Origin: Paracoccus fontiphilus
Lineage (GTDB): Bacteria; Pseudomonadota; Alphaproteobacteria; Rhodobacterales; Rhodobacteraceae
DNA length: 64,000 bases
NCBI RefSeq assembly: GCF_017356265.1
Contig: NZ_JAFNAW010000002.1
Coordinates: 85,168-149,167 of the forward strand
Direction: 5' to 3'
Shown: positions 27,213 through 36,667 of the stretch, in pieces
Layout: each line of letters begins with the position of its first letter
How positions within the stretch are numbered: the first letter of the stretch is position 1
The notes under the pieces: generated by a model
The model's input: only the letters and a program-made list of their open reading frames with translations
The model's database searches: none
Told to the model about the DNA's origin: nothing
Translations under genes and position numbers: made by a program

Positions 27213-28427
27213 ATGGTCGTTTCCGCCACAACCCGGCCCGCAACCGGATTGCGCCGCGTCGTTTCCCGTGCCGCTGCCATCCTGTCGGCCTTTGTCCTTG
27301 CCGCCTGCGAGCCCACGGGCGGGTCGCAAACGGCACGCGGCCCCGTCACCGGCCCCCTGATCAACCCGGGCGAGCCCGTGCGCGTGGCCCTGCTGGCCCC
27401 AGGCGGCAGCGGTTCGGCCGATCTGGAATGGCTGTCGCGCAGCCTCAAGAACGCCGCGCGGATGGCGGCGGCCGACGCGCAGGGCGCCAATATCGACCTG
27501 CGCGTCTATGACACGGGCACCAGCACCGCGCAGGCCGTGGCACAGGCGAACGCCGCCGTCGATGCGGGCGCGCAGATCATCGTCGGCCCCCTGTTTGCCG
27601 AGGGTGCAAATGCCGTGGGCAACGCGATGCGTCCGCGCAACGTGAACGTCCTTTCCTTCTCGAACAATGCCGAGATCGCGGGCGGCAACGTCTTCATCCT
27701 GGGCAACAGCTTTTCCAACGTCGCCAACCGGCTGGTCGGCTTTGCCGCCCGCCAGGGCAAACGCAACATCTATGTCGTGGCCGAGGATGACGTCGCGGGC
27801 CAGCTTGGCGGCCGCGCCATCGAGACCGCCATCTCTCGCAACGGCGCCCGTCTGGCGGGGCGCAGCAACCACCCCGTCTCGGTGACGGGGATCGACGCCG
27901 TGACGCCGCAGATCGTCGCCGCCGCGCAGTCGGGCCAGGTCGATGCCGTCTTCATGACCGCCAACAACCAGGCCGTGCTGCCCTACCTGACCGAGAAACT
28001 GGCCACGGCCGGCGTCCGGTCGCCCGTCACGCAGATGATGGGCCTGACCCGCTGGGACCAGCCCGCCAACCGCATCGGGATGCCGCAGCTTCAGGAAGGC
28101 TGGTTCGCGATCCCGGACCAGGGCCTGAAGGCGCAGTTCGACGCGCGCTACCGTTCCGCCTATGGCGAGCAGCCGCACGAGTTGGCAAGCCTGGCCTATG
28201 ACGGGGTCGCGGCCATCGCCTCGCTGGTCCGCAGCGGCAACCGGAATGCCGTGACCAGCACCGGCCTGACCCAGAACGCGGGCTTTGCCGGCGTGGGCGG
28301 GGTGTTCCGGCTGCGCCCGGACGGCACCTCGGAACGCGCGCTTGCCGTGGCGACGCTGCGCGGCAACCGGCTGGTGATCCTTGATCCGGCGCCGCGCGGC
28401 TTTGGCGGCGGCGGCTTCGGGTTCTGA
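27213..28427 (+). CDS. Penicillin-binding protein activator (LpoA/LppC-like lipoprotein)
   Basis: A 404-residue lipoprotein with a periplasmic binding protein type 1 fold. The signal peptide ends with the lipobox VLAAC at about residue 36. The mature domain is PVRVALLAPGGSGSADLEWLSRSLKNAARMA, IIVGPLFAEGANAVGN, VLSFSNNAEIAGGNVFILGNS, YVVAEDDVAGQLGG and AVFMTANNQAVLPYL. It matches the C-terminal domain of LpoA, which activates class A PBPs at the outer membrane; the N-terminal TPR domain of E. coli LpoA is absent, as in many alphaproteobacteria. It lies 2 nt before glnD, with a shared promoter likely. C-terminus is Gly/Phe-rich. Confidence 0.83.
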   Translation: MVVSATTRPATGLRRVVSRAAAILSAFVLAACEPTGGSQTARGPVTGPLINPGEPVRVALLAPGGSGSADLEWLSRSLKNAARMAAADAQGANIDLRVYDTGTSTAQAVAQANAAVDAGAQIIVGPLFAEGANAVGNAMRPRNVNVLSFSNNAEIAGGNVFILGNSFSNVANRLVGFAARQGKRNIYVVAEDDVAGQLGGRAIETAISRNGARLAGRSNHPVSVTGIDAVTPQIVAAAQSGQVDAVFMTANNQAVLPYLTEKLATAGVRSPVTQMMGLTRWDQPANRIGMPQLQEGWFAIPDQGLKAQFDARYRSAYGEQPHELASLAYDGVAAIASLVRSGNRNAVTSTGLTQNAGFAGVGGVFRLRPDGTSERALAVATLRGNRLVILDPAPRGFGGGGFGF

Positions 28428-28429
28428 TC

Positions 28430-31213
28430 TTGGCCGACCTGTCCGACGTGACGATCCGGCGAAGCGCCCCGGCCCCGTCCGGGGCGCATCCGATCTTCGA
28501 CCCCGCCATCTTCCTGCCGACCCTTGATGCCGCCCTGGCCGGGCTGACCGACCGCAAGGCGATCCGCGCGCGCACCGTGGCGCTGCTTCTGGATGCGCGC
28601 GCCGCGGCAATGGCCGCGATCGAGGCCGAACTGGCCAGCCACCCGCGCGCCGCGCGCGAAACGGTCAGGGCGATCGCCAGCCTGACGGACGGCATCGTCA
28701 TCGCCAGCCACCACGTCGCGACGATCCTTCTGCACCCCCAGCAGTCGCCCTCGGACGCCGAACGGCTGGCCGTGCTTGCCGTCGGCGGCTATGGCCGGGC
28801 CGAGATGGCCCCCGCCTCGGACGTAGACCTGCTGTTCCTGACACCCTGGAAGATGACCGCCTGGGCGGAAAGCGTCGTGGAATCGATGCTGTACATCCTG
28901 TGGGATCTGAAGCTGAAGATCGGCCATTCGATCCGCAGCGTGGACGACTGCATCCGGCTTGGCGCGGGCGACATGACGATCCGCACCTCGCTTGTGGAAC
29001 ACCGGCTGGTGACGGGCCACGCGCCCCTGGCGGAAGAACTGCGCGAGCGCCTGTGGGTCGAGCTGTTCTCGAAGACCGTGCCCGAGTTCATCGAGGCCAA
29101 GCTTCAGGAGCGCACCGCCCGCCACCAGCGCCAGGGCGGTCAGCGCTATGTCCTTGAACCCAACGTGAAAGAGGGCAAGGGCGGGTTGCGCGACCTCCAG
29201 ACCCTTTACTGGATCGCGAAGTATATCCACCGCGTGGACCGGGCCGTCGAACTGGTCGATCTGGGCGTCTTCACGCGCGAAGAACACCTGGCCTTCTGGC
29301 AGGCCGAGGATTTCCTGTGGGCGGTGCGCTGCCACCTGCACCTGATCGCGGGCCGTCCCGTCGACGTCCTGTCCTTCGACATGCAGGTCGAGGTTGCGCG
29401 CCGGATGGGCTACAAGGACACCTCGGCCCGGCGCGGGGTCGAATATTTCATGCAGGACTATTTCCGCCACGCCACCCATGTGGGCGAATTGACCCGCGTC
29501 TTCCTGACCGAGCTTGAGGCCCGCCATGTCCGCAGCGCCCCCTTCCTGGGCCGCCTGTTCCGGCGGCGGCGCAAGCTGCGGGCGGGTTTCCTGGACAATC
29601 ACGGCCGCCTCAGCATCGTGAACGAAGCCGACTTCCTGAAGGACCCCCTGAACATCCTGCGCCTGTTCGAGGAAGCGCTGCGCACCGCCATCCTGATCCA
29701 CCCGGACGCCATGCGGCTTGTCGCGGCGAACCTGGATCTGTTCGACGACAAGGTCCGGTCCGACCCCGAGGCCACGCGCATCTTCATGGATCTGCTGCTG
29801 AAGCACGGCAATCCCGAACGGGGCTTGCGGCGCATGAACGAACTGGGCGTCCTTGCCGCCTTCATCCCGGAATTCGAGCCGGTGGTGGCGATGATGCAGT
29901 TCAACATGTACCATCACTACACGGTGGACGAACATTCGATCCAATGCGTAGCCGCCCTGGCCGAGATCGAGCGGGGCGAACACCCCGAGGATCTGCCCCT
30001 CTCCAGCGAGATCATGGAAAGCGGCATCAACCGCAGGGTGCTCTATCTTGCGGTGCTGCTGCACGACATCGGCAAGGGCCGGCGCGAGGATCACTCGATC
30101 CTGGGCGCGCGTCTGGCTCGGCGGATCGCGGCGCGCTTCGGCTTTCCACAGGACGACATCGACACGGTGGAATGGCTGGTCCGCAACCACCTGCTGATGT
30201 CGGATGTCGCGCAGAAACGCGACATCGCCGACCCGCGCACCCTGCGCGATTTCGCCAAGGCCGTGAAGACCCGCAAGCGGCTGGACATGCTTCTGGTGCT
30301 GACGGTCTGCGACATCCGCGGCGTCGGCCCGGGCACCTGGAACAACTGGAAGGCCGCCCTGCTGCGCAAGCTGCATACCGAAACGGCGCTGGTGCTGGAG
30401 AACGGGCTGGAGGACCTGAACCGCGACCGCCGCCAAAGCGAGGCCAAGCGCAGCCTGCGCCACCTGCTGACGGCCCGGGGCTGGGAACCCAGGACCCTGC
30501 GCGCCGAATTGGGGCGGCATTACGACAGCTACTGGTCGGGGCTTGCCACGGAAACGCAGGCCACCTTCGCCGAACTGCTGAGCGAGATCGGTCCCGACGA
30601 AATCCGCATCGACCTGCGCGCGGACCCCGACCGCGACGCGACGCGGGCGGCCTTTGTCCTTGCCGACCATCCGGGCATCTTCTCGCGCCTGTGCGGGGCG
30701 CTGACCCTGATGGGCGCGAACGTGGTCGATGCGCGCACCTATACGACACGCGACGGCTTCGCGACCGCCGTGTTCTGGGTGCAGGACCCCGACGGCAGCC
30801 CCTTCGCCGAAGACCGGCTGCCCCGGCTGCGCCAGACGATCCTGCGCACCCTGGGCGGAGAGATTGTCGCGCGCGAAGCCTTCGCCAGCCGCGACAAGCC
30901 CAAGAAGCGCACGCGGGAATTCAGGTTCCCTACCCATGTCACCTTCGACAACGAAGGCAGCGACATCTATACCATCATCGAGGTGGACACCCGCGACCGG
31001 CCCGGCTTGCTTTACGACCTGACGCGGACGCTGGCCGCGAACCACATCCAGATCGTCAGCGCCGTGATCGCGACATTCGGCGCGCAGGTGGTGGACAGTT
31101 TCTACGTCAAGGATATGTTCGGCCTCAAGCTGCACAGCGAGGCGAGGCGCGACGCGCTGGAAAAGAAACTGCGTGCGGCCATCGTCGACGGGGCAAAACG
31201 GGCAGAGGCTTGA
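28430..31213 (+). CDS. glnD: [Protein-PII] uridylyltransferase/uridylyl-removing enzyme
   Basis: A 927-residue GlnD, the glutamine sensor that uridylylates PII (GlnB/GlnK) under low nitrogen and removes UMP under high nitrogen. Nucleotidyltransferase domain: VGGYGRAEMAPASDVDLLFL (about 115-135). Central helical region with LEPNVKEGKGGLRDLQTL. HD hydrolase domain: LLHDIGKGRREDHS (about 544-557). Two C-terminal ACT domains (FVLADHPGIFSRLCGALTL and EVDTRDRPGLLYDLTRTLA). Start is TTG at 28430, 2 nt after the previous stop. GTG 28448 is an alternative. It is followed 4 nt later by murJ. Confidence 0.95.
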   Translation: MADLSDVTIRRSAPAPSGAHPIFDPAIFLPTLDAALAGLTDRKAIRARTVALLLDARAAAMAAIEAELASHPRAARETVRAIASLTDGIVIASHHVATILLHPQQSPSDAERLAVLAVGGYGRAEMAPASDVDLLFLTPWKMTAWAESVVESMLYILWDLKLKIGHSIRSVDDCIRLGAGDMTIRTSLVEHRLVTGHAPLAEELRERLWVELFSKTVPEFIEAKLQERTARHQRQGGQRYVLEPNVKEGKGGLRDLQTLYWIAKYIHRVDRAVELVDLGVFTREEHLAFWQAEDFLWAVRCHLHLIAGRPVDVLSFDMQVEVARRMGYKDTSARRGVEYFMQDYFRHATHVGELTRVFLTELEARHVRSAPFLGRLFRRRRKLRAGFLDNHGRLSIVNEADFLKDPLNILRLFEEALRTAILIHPDAMRLVAANLDLFDDKVRSDPEATRIFMDLLLKHGNPERGLRRMNELGVLAAFIPEFEPVVAMMQFNMYHHYTVDEHSIQCVAALAEIERGEHPEDLPLSSEIMESGINRRVLYLAVLLHDIGKGRREDHSILGARLARRIAARFGFPQDDIDTVEWLVRNHLLMSDVAQKRDIADPRTLRDFAKAVKTRKRLDMLLVLTVCDIRGVGPGTWNNWKAALLRKLHTETALVLENGLEDLNRDRRQSEAKRSLRHLLTARGWEPRTLRAELGRHYDSYWSGLATETQATFAELLSEIGPDEIRIDLRADPDRDATRAAFVLADHPGIFSRLCGALTLMGANVVDARTYTTRDGFATAVFWVQDPDGSPFAEDRLPRLRQTILRTLGGEIVAREAFASRDKPKKRTREFRFPTHVTFDNEGSDIYTIIEVDTRDRPGLLYDLTRTLAANHIQIVSAVIATFGAQVVDSFYVKDMFGLKLHSEARRDALEKKLRAAIVDGAKRAEA

Positions 31214-31217
31214 GATC

Positions 31218-32741
31218 ATGAAAACCGGGCTGGTGCGCGGATTCCTCTCGGTGGGGATCTGGACCTTCGTGTCGCGCGTCTCGGGCTTTGTCCGCGACAT
31301 CCTCATGGCCGCCTGGCTGGGCACCGGCCCCATGGCCGAGGCCTTCCTGATCGCGCTGTCCCTGCCCAACATGTTCCGCCGCTTCTTTGCCGAAGGCGCG
31401 TTCAACACCGCCTTCGTGCCAATGTTTTCCAAGAGGCTGGAAAACCGCGATGAGGCACAGCGCTTCGCCTCCGAGGCCTTTTCCGGCCTGTTCATGGCGG
31501 TGCTGGTCCTGTCGGCGGTCGCCATGATCTTCATGCCGGTGCTTGTCTGGCTGATGGCCGCGGGCTTTGCCGGTGACGAACGGTTCGGGCTGGCGGTCGA
31601 ATACGGGCGGATCACCTTCCCCTATATCCTGCTGATCTCGCTAGCCTCGATGATCTCGGGCGTGCTGAACGCCAACGGCCGGTTCACGGCCGCGGCGGCC
31701 GCGCCGGTGCTGCTGAACCTGCTGTTCATCGTCGCCATGTATCTGGGCCGCTGGCGCGGCTGGGATCTGGGCCTGACGCTGGCTTGGGCCACGCCCGTGA
31801 CGGGCCTGGCGCAACTGGGGCTGGTCTGGCTGGACGCGCGCCGCACCGGCTGGACCTTCCTGCCCCGCCGCCCGCGCCTGTCACCCGACATGCGTCGGCT
31901 GCTGGCCGTGGCGCTGCCCGCGGCCTTTGCCGGCGGCGTGGTCCAACTGAACCTGCTGATCGGCCGCCAGGTCGGTTCCCAGTTCGAGGGGGCCATCGGC
32001 TGGCTGTCCTATTCCGACCGCCTGTATCAACTGCCGTTGGGTGTCGTGGGGGCGGCCGTAGCCGTCGTGCTTCTGCCCGAACTGTCCCGCCGCCTGCGCG
32101 CGGGCGATCACGCGGGCGGCCAGTCCGCTTATTCCCGCGCGACCGAGTTCGGGCTGTTCCTGACCCTGCCCGCCGCCTTCGCCATCGCCGTGATCGCGGA
32201 ACCCATGGTCCGCACGCTGTTCGAACGCGGCCAGTTCACCGCCGAGGACACCACCCAGACCGCCCGCGCCCTGGTCGTCTATGCCTTCGGCCTGCCCGCC
32301 TTCGTGCTGCAGAAGATCCTGCAACCGCTGTATTTCGCGCGTGAGGATACGAAGACGCCCTTCCGCTTTGCCCTATGGTCAATGGTCGTGAACGCCCTGG
32401 TGGCCTTTGGCCTGATGCCGTTCTTCGGCTTCCTGGCCGCCGCACTGGGCACGACCGTCGCCGCCTGGATCATGGTTGCGCAACTGTGGTGGGGCACGCG
32501 CGCCATGGGGGACGCCGCCCGCGCCGACGACCGCCTGCGCCGCAAGACACCCTTGATCGTCCTGTCATCCGCGCTGATGGCCGGGGCACTGTGGCTGATG
32601 ATGGGCTGGCTGGATGGCCTTGGACAGGTGGCCGGGCTGGCAATCCTGGTTTTCGGCGGGGCCGCGATCTATTTCACGCTCAGCTTCCTGACCCGCGCTT
32701 ATCGCCTGTCGGAACTCAAGGCGGCGGTACGGCGCTCGTAG
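31218..32741 (+). CDS. murJ: Lipid II flippase MurJ
   Basis: A 507-residue inner-membrane protein with about 14 helices of the MVF/MurJ family that moves lipid II across the membrane for peptidoglycan synthesis. Seen: MKTGLVRGFLSVGIWTFVSRVSGFVRDILMAAWLG (helix 1 with the conserved SRxxGFxRD), NMFRRFFAEGAFNTAFVP, LPELSRRLRAGD, TLFERGQFTAEDT and LQPLYFAREDTKTPF. Its start is 4 nt after the glnD stop, forming an operon with glnD and possibly the LpoA-like gene, which acts in the same wall-building process. Confidence 0.95.
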   Translation: MKTGLVRGFLSVGIWTFVSRVSGFVRDILMAAWLGTGPMAEAFLIALSLPNMFRRFFAEGAFNTAFVPMFSKRLENRDEAQRFASEAFSGLFMAVLVLSAVAMIFMPVLVWLMAAGFAGDERFGLAVEYGRITFPYILLISLASMISGVLNANGRFTAAAAAPVLLNLLFIVAMYLGRWRGWDLGLTLAWATPVTGLAQLGLVWLDARRTGWTFLPRRPRLSPDMRRLLAVALPAAFAGGVVQLNLLIGRQVGSQFEGAIGWLSYSDRLYQLPLGVVGAAVAVVLLPELSRRLRAGDHAGGQSAYSRATEFGLFLTLPAAFAIAVIAEPMVRTLFERGQFTAEDTTQTARALVVYAFGLPAFVLQKILQPLYFAREDTKTPFRFALWSMVVNALVAFGLMPFFGFLAAALGTTVAAWIMVAQLWWGTRAMGDAARADDRLRRKTPLIVLSSALMAGALWLMMGWLDGLGQVAGLAILVFGGAAIYFTLSFLTRAYRLSELKAAVRRS

Positions 32742-32763
32742 GGTGGGGTTGCTCGCCCACCCT
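32740..32763. terminator. GC hairpin between murJ and the rhomboid gene
   Basis: Perfect 8-bp stem (32740-32747 with 32756-32763), 8-nt loop, overlapping the murJ stop and ending 3 nt before the end of the convergent rhomboid-like gene. It has no T-run, so a terminator role is only possible. Confidence 0.4.
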
Positions 32764-32765
32764 GC

Positions 32766-33467
32766 CTACCGCGCCCGGATCTGGCGCAAGACACGCTGCA
32801 CCCCGCCATCCACCAGCACGAAGCTGAGCAGGAAGCCCGTGCCGAAGCCGGCAAGCTCGGCGATCCAGCCATAACCCGCGCCGCCGAAGACCATGGCGAA
32901 GACAAGCTGGAAGGCCAGCAGCATTCCGATCAGCGTGAAGGCCCGCGCCCGGTTGGCATGGACCGCACCCAGCCGAGCCCACAGCAGGAAGGTGAAGGCG
33001 CCGACAAGGCCGTAGACCGCCGGATAGCCGCCAATCAACGGCCCCTGCCGCCCCGGCAGGAGGGATATTGCCGCCGTATAGACCAGCGCACCGCCGACGG
33101 CCGATCCCAGGAACAGCGCCACGACCGCCCAAGGGCGGAACTCTCGCGCGATCATGTTGCCAAGCGCCAGGGTGAAGACCACCACGAAAAGCGCGTGGGT
33201 GAAGGACGAATTGACGAAGCTGTAGGACAGGATGCGATAGGCCTGGTCCCAGTCGATCGCGCCCACCTGCCACATGCGCTGCACCATCTCGGGCGCGAAG
33301 GCAGTCATCTGCATCGCGTTCAGGCGCAGGCCGATGCCCTGCGCGCCGCCGATCAGGCCGGTCTGGCCCAGAAGGAACGCGATCTCTCCGGCAATGGCAG
33401 GCAGGGCCAGGACCCAGACCGCGGCAGGCAGCGGATTGATCGGCGAGAGGGGCATGGCCTGGCGCAT
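32766..33467 (-). CDS. Rhomboid-family protein lacking the catalytic dyad
   Basis: A 233-residue membrane protein of the rhomboid fold, with about six helices. The architecture is intact: an N-terminal helix ([19 protein letters not shown]), a loop-1-like region, helices around [39 protein letters not shown], and a GxxxG-type helix. However, the site of the serine nucleophile (GxSG in active rhomboids) reads [13 protein letters not shown], with Tyr148 in the Ser position and Pro at the Gly. The histidine partner (AHxxG) reads AELAGF, with Glu204 in the His position. So it cannot be a rhomboid serine protease and is a pseudoprotease, by analogy perhaps an adaptor in membrane protein quality control. 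AAGGA lies before the ATG. Confidence 0.85.
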   Translation of the reverse strand: MRQAMPLSPINPLPAAVWVLALPAIAGEIAFLLGQTGLIGGAQGIGLRLNAMQMTAFAPEMVQRMWQVGAIDWDQAYRILSYSFVNSSFTHALFVVVFTLALGNMIAREFRPWAVVALFLGSAVGGALVYTAAISLLPGRQGPLIGGYPAVYGLVGAFTFLLWARLGAVHANRARAFTLIGMLLAFQLVFAMVFGGAGYGWIAELAGFGTGFLLSFVLVDGGVQRVLRQIRAR

Positions 33468-33543
33468 CGGTTTTCCTTCGCGGTTGCGGTCGCTCTGGCC
33501 AAGGGCTAAGCCAACGGCACGCAAAATCCAAGCAGGCCCGCAT

Positions 33544-34578
33544 ATGACCGAGACGACGAAAACCCGTTTCAAACCCCGCATCTTCTCGGGCATCCAGCCC
33601 TCGGGCGGGCTGACGCTTGGCAACTACCTGGGCGCGCTGAAGCGTTTCGCGGCCCTGCAGGGGGGCGAGGCCGAGACGATCTACTGCCTTGTGGACCTGC
33701 ACGCGATCACCGTCTGGCAGGACCCCGAAACGCTGCGGCGCAACATCCGCGAGGCGGCTGCCGCCTTCATGGCGGCGGGCGTCGATCCCCGGCAGTCGGT
33801 CCTGTTCAACCAGAGCCAAGTTTCGGCCCATGCCGAAATGGCGTGGCTGTTCAACACCGTGGCCCGCGTCGGCTGGATGTACCGGATGACGCAGTTCAAG
33901 GACAAGGCCGGCAAGAACACCGAAAACGTCAGCCTGGGCCTGCTGGCCTATCCGGCGCTGATGGCCGCCGACATCCTGACCTACCAGGCCACCGCCGTCC
34001 CCGTGGGCGAGGATCAGAAGCAGCACCTGGAACTGACCCGCGACATCGCCGCCAAGTTCAACCACGACTACGGCGTCGAGCAGTTCCCGATCACCGAACC
34101 CCTGATCGAGGGCGTGGCGACCCGCGTGATGTCGCTTCGCGACGGATCGAAGAAGATGTCGAAGTCCGATCCCTCGGATGCCAGCCGGATCAACCTGACC
34201 GACAGTGCAGACGCCATCGCGCAGAAGATCCGCAAGGCCCGCACCGACGCCGATCCGCTTCCCGGCAGCGTGGACGGCCTGAAGGACCGCCCCGAGGCGC
34301 GCAACCTGGTCAACATCTATGCCGCCCTGGCCGATGCGACGCCCGACCATGTCCTGTCGCAGTTCGAAGGCCAAGGCTTCGGCGCCTTCAAGCCGGCGCT
34401 GGCGGAACTGGCCGTCGCCTCGCTGGAGCCGATCACCCGGCGCATGAACGACTACATGGCCGACCCGGCAGAGATCGACCGCATCCTGGGTGAAGGCTCG
34501 GTGCGCGCGGACGAGATCGCCACCCCGATCCTGGAACGCACGAAAGAGATCATGGGCCTGCTTCGCACCCGGCCTTGA
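33544..34578 (+). CDS. trpS: Tryptophan-tRNA ligase
   Basis: A 344-residue class I aminoacyl-tRNA synthetase. The HIGH-like site is [18 protein letters not shown] (residues 15-32), [11 protein letters not shown] and [37 protein letters not shown] form the tryptophan pocket, [18 protein letters not shown] follows, and the KMSKS loop [10 protein letters not shown] lies near residue 203. The length is usual for the bacterial enzyme. It is divergent from the rhomboid gene and ends in a strong terminator. Confidence 0.97.
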   Translation: MTETTKTRFKPRIFSGIQPSGGLTLGNYLGALKRFAALQGGEAETIYCLVDLHAITVWQDPETLRRNIREAAAAFMAAGVDPRQSVLFNQSQVSAHAEMAWLFNTVARVGWMYRMTQFKDKAGKNTENVSLGLLAYPALMAADILTYQATAVPVGEDQKQHLELTRDIAAKFNHDYGVEQFPITEPLIEGVATRVMSLRDGSKKMSKSDPSDASRINLTDSADAIAQKIRKARTDADPLPGSVDGLKDRPEARNLVNIYAALADATPDHVLSQFEGQGFGAFKPALAELAVASLEPITRRMNDYMADPAEIDRILGEGSVRADEIATPILERTKEIMGLLRTRP

Positions 34579-34919
34579 TTCGCGGTCCTGCTTCAGAAAT
34601 CCGCCGGGCCAAAGGCTTCGGCGGATTTTTCATGGCCATGATCAAGCAGGGATTCTGTTTGCCTGCCAACGGCTTGACAAACACCCGACGAAAACAGTCA
34701 ACATATTGATATTGCAGCGTTTATTGTTGCGCCATGCTGCAGGCCGCGATATGAAGAAGGTGACAAAGCCAGCCAGCCCCTGCCGCCAGCAAGCTTTCCC
34801 GGACCCCAGCAAGCCAGCATCACGCCCGCCAGCCAGTGGTCCTCTGCCAGCACAGCGCCAGCATCACAGGCCACATGGCCAGCAAGACAGCCCTTCGCCA
34901 TCTCGCCAGCCCCGCAGCC
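34579..34919. other. Intergenic with terminator and CCAGC-rich tract
   Basis: About 341 bases. The trpS terminator lies at 34597-34630. An AT-richer stretch (34670-34740) contains TTGACA at 34674 with no good -10 at the proper spacing. From about 34766 to 34915 there are many CCAGC units spaced roughly 8-15 nt apart, including two CCAGCATCAC copies. An ATG at 34751 opens a short Pro/Ser/Gln-rich frame without a clear RBS or stop of gene-like length. I do not call a gene there. Confidence 0.5.
34597..34630 (+). terminator. Intrinsic terminator of trpS
   Basis: Stem 34597-34606 with 34619-34628 (perfect 10 bp, plus inner GCC/GGC pairing) leading into TTTTT, 18 nt after the trpS stop. Confidence 0.85.
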
Positions 34920-35906
34920 CTACAGCGATCGCATCACCTCCGCTGCGATCTCGAAGCTTCGCAGCCGCGCCTGGTGATCGTGAATCTGCCCGGTCAGGAT
35001 GACCTCGTCCGGCCCATACTTCGCGATCAGCGCCTGCACGTCATCCTTCACCTGCCCCGCATCGCCGACGGCGCTGATCGTCAACGCCTGATCCACCATG
35101 CGCCGCATCTGCGGCCCGATCTCGGCATCCAGGTCGCGCACGGGTCGCGGCAGCTTGCCCGGCATTCCGGTCCGCAGGCGCGCAAAGGCCAGTTGCATGG
35201 ACGTGCGCAGATACTGCGCCTGGGCCGCATCGTCGGCGGCAAAGACGTTGATCGCGATCATCACCTGCGGGCGGTCGTTCCAGGGACCAGGGCGGAAGCG
35301 GTCGCGATAGATAGCGATGGCCCCCTCCATGTCCGAAGGCGCGAAATGGCTCGCAAAGGCATAGGGCAGGCCCAGATGCGCCGCCAGTTGCGCGCCGAAA
35401 AGGCTGCTGCCCAGAATCCAGACCGGCACGTTGGTCCCCTCGCCCGGCAAGGCGCGAACAGCGGCACCCGGACGTTCGGGGCCAAGGTAGTCGAGCAGTT
35501 CGACGACATCCTGCGGAAAGCTGTCCGCCATGGGATCGCGGCGCAGCGCCCGGATCACGGCGCCATCGCCCCCCGGCGCGCGGCCCAGTCCCAGGTCGAT
35601 CCGGTCGGGAAAGGCGGTCGCCAGCGTGCCGAAGGCCTCTGCCACCGTCAGCGGCGCATGGTTGGGCAGCATGATCCCGCCCGCGCCGACCCTGAGCCGC
35701 GATGTGACCTGCGCCACCAGGCCGATCAGAACGGCGGTGGCGGCGCTGGCGATGCCAGGCATGTTGTGATGTTCGGCCAGCCAGAAGCGATGATAGCCCC
35801 AGCCGTCGGCCTGACGCGCAAGGTCAAGCGTGTTTCGGATGGCGTCGCCAGGTTCGAACCCTTCGGGAACAGGCGACAGGTCGAGAAGGGAAAATGGAAT
35901 GCTCAT
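34920..35906 (-). CDS. LLM class flavin-dependent oxidoreductase (MsnO8 type)
   Basis: A 328-residue luciferase-like TIM-barrel oxidoreductase. Seen: [14 protein letters not shown] at the N-terminus, [67 protein letters not shown] and [27 protein letters not shown]. This is the MsnO8/YhbW-like subgroup of bacterial luciferase-family proteins, which use F420 or FMN; the substrate cannot be told from the sequence. A single gene on the minus strand; the upstream GNAT gene has its own terminator. Confidence 0.87.
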   Translation of the reverse strand: MSIPFSLLDLSPVPEGFEPGDAIRNTLDLARQADGWGYHRFWLAEHHNMPGIASAATAVLIGLVAQVTSRLRVGAGGIMLPNHAPLTVAEAFGTLATAFPDRIDLGLGRAPGGDGAVIRALRRDPMADSFPQDVVELLDYLGPERPGAAVRALPGEGTNVPVWILGSSLFGAQLAAHLGLPYAFASHFAPSDMEGAIAIYRDRFRPGPWNDRPQVMIAINVFAADDAAQAQYLRTSMQLAFARLRTGMPGKLPRPVRDLDAEIGPQMRRMVDQALTISAVGDAGQVKDDVQALIAKYGPDEVILTGQIHDHQARLRSFEIAAEVMRSL

Positions 35907-35932
35907 GCTGCCGAGTTATGCCTCCGGCCTTG

Positions 35933-35971
35933 AAATGCAAGCGGCCGGATGCAGAATCTGCAACCGGCCGC
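35933..35971 (-). terminator. Terminator-like hairpin after the GNAT gene
   Basis: A long hairpin: outer 8-bp GC stem (35941-35948 with 35964-35971) and inner TGCAG/CTGCA stem. On the minus strand it is followed by TTGCATTTC, a modest T-rich tail. It lies 34 nt after the GNAT stop. Confidence 0.65.
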
Positions 35972-36005
35972 GTCTGATCAGCACGGGCGGGATGGCGGCG
36001 CGGGA

Positions 36006-36593
36006 TCACCCCATCTTGCGCAGATAGGTCCAGGTCGGCACACGGGCATTGCGGGCCACGGACCAGCTTTCCGCGTCGCCCAGGTAAACGAAGCCGCAGT
36101 TCGTCAGCACACGCGCCGAACCGGGGTTGTCCTGAAACGCTTCCGCAAACAGCGTCCGCGCCTTGTGCGGGTTGGCGCGTACCAGCGCATCGACAGCCTC
36201 GGTCGCGAAGCCGGTGTTCCAGAAACCGGCGCCGATCCAGAAGCCCAGTTCAGACTGGTCGCCCTCCATCCGGGTCAGCGAGACGACACCCAGCAGTTCC
36301 GCCAGCCGGTTCGCCGAGCCGTCGATCGCCCAAACGTCTTCGGTGCGGTCGGCCGAAAGGGCGCGTGCCACGAAAGCCTCGGACGCGCGGGGCGGCAGGG
36401 GGTGCGGAATCGCCCGCGTTCCTTCGGCGACGCGCTTGTCGGCGGTGTAATGCGCGATCATCCCGGCATCCGAGGGGCGCAGGGGACGCAGGACGAATCG
36501 CTCGGTGGCGATGACGGGCTGGTTGAGGGCGGCCTCGGATATCTTCAGATCGTCCAAGCGCGTACCCTCCCGCAGCGGTGCAGACATGACCAT
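36006..36593 (-). CDS. GNAT family N-acetyltransferase (RimJ/RimL type)
   Basis: A 195-residue acetyltransferase. Seen: VIATERFVLRPLRPSDAGMIAHYTAD (typical RimJ/RimL N-terminal motif), ELLGVVSLTRMEGDQSELGFWIGAGFWNTGFATEAVDALV (acetyl-CoA-binding region; G-x-G-x-G/A type) and NPGSARVLTNCGFVYLG near residue 165. The substrate is unknown. The start at 36593 follows GGGAGGGG; ATG 36587 is an alternative. It lies 74 nt downstream of rpmA but behind that gene's terminator. Confidence 0.83.
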   Translation of the reverse strand: MVMSAPLREGTRLDDLKISEAALNQPVIATERFVLRPLRPSDAGMIAHYTADKRVAEGTRAIPHPLPPRASEAFVARALSADRTEDVWAIDGSANRLAELLGVVSLTRMEGDQSELGFWIGAGFWNTGFATEAVDALVRANPHKARTLFAEAFQDNPGSARVLTNCGFVYLGDAESWSVARNARVPTWTYLRKMG

Positions 36594-36606
36594 CTTCCCC
36601 TCCCGG

Positions 36607-36644
36607 AAAACAGGCGGGGGACCGGCTTTCGCCGATCCCCCTGT
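36607..36644 (-). terminator. Intrinsic terminator of rplU-rpmA
   Basis: A long stem (36611-36624 region with 36631-36644, GAAA loop on the minus strand) followed on the minus strand by TTTTCC. It lies 23 nt after the rpmA stop. Confidence 0.8.
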
Positions 36645-36667
36645 AACACTGGAATGTTAAACTCGGG

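Noticed and set aside
28196..31615. Long minus-strand open frame (over 1,100 codons) opposite glnD
   Set aside because: High GC suppresses stop codons. glnD and murJ motifs lie on the plus strand and no motif is seen on the minus.
34674..34705. Promoter from TTGACA at 34674
   Set aside because: The AT-rich -10-like sequence is at 21-22 nt instead of about 17, and no clear gene follows.
34751..35002. Pro/Ser/Gln-rich frame from ATG 34751
   Set aside because: Made up mostly of repeated CCAGC, lacks an RBS and runs into the LLM gene on the other strand.
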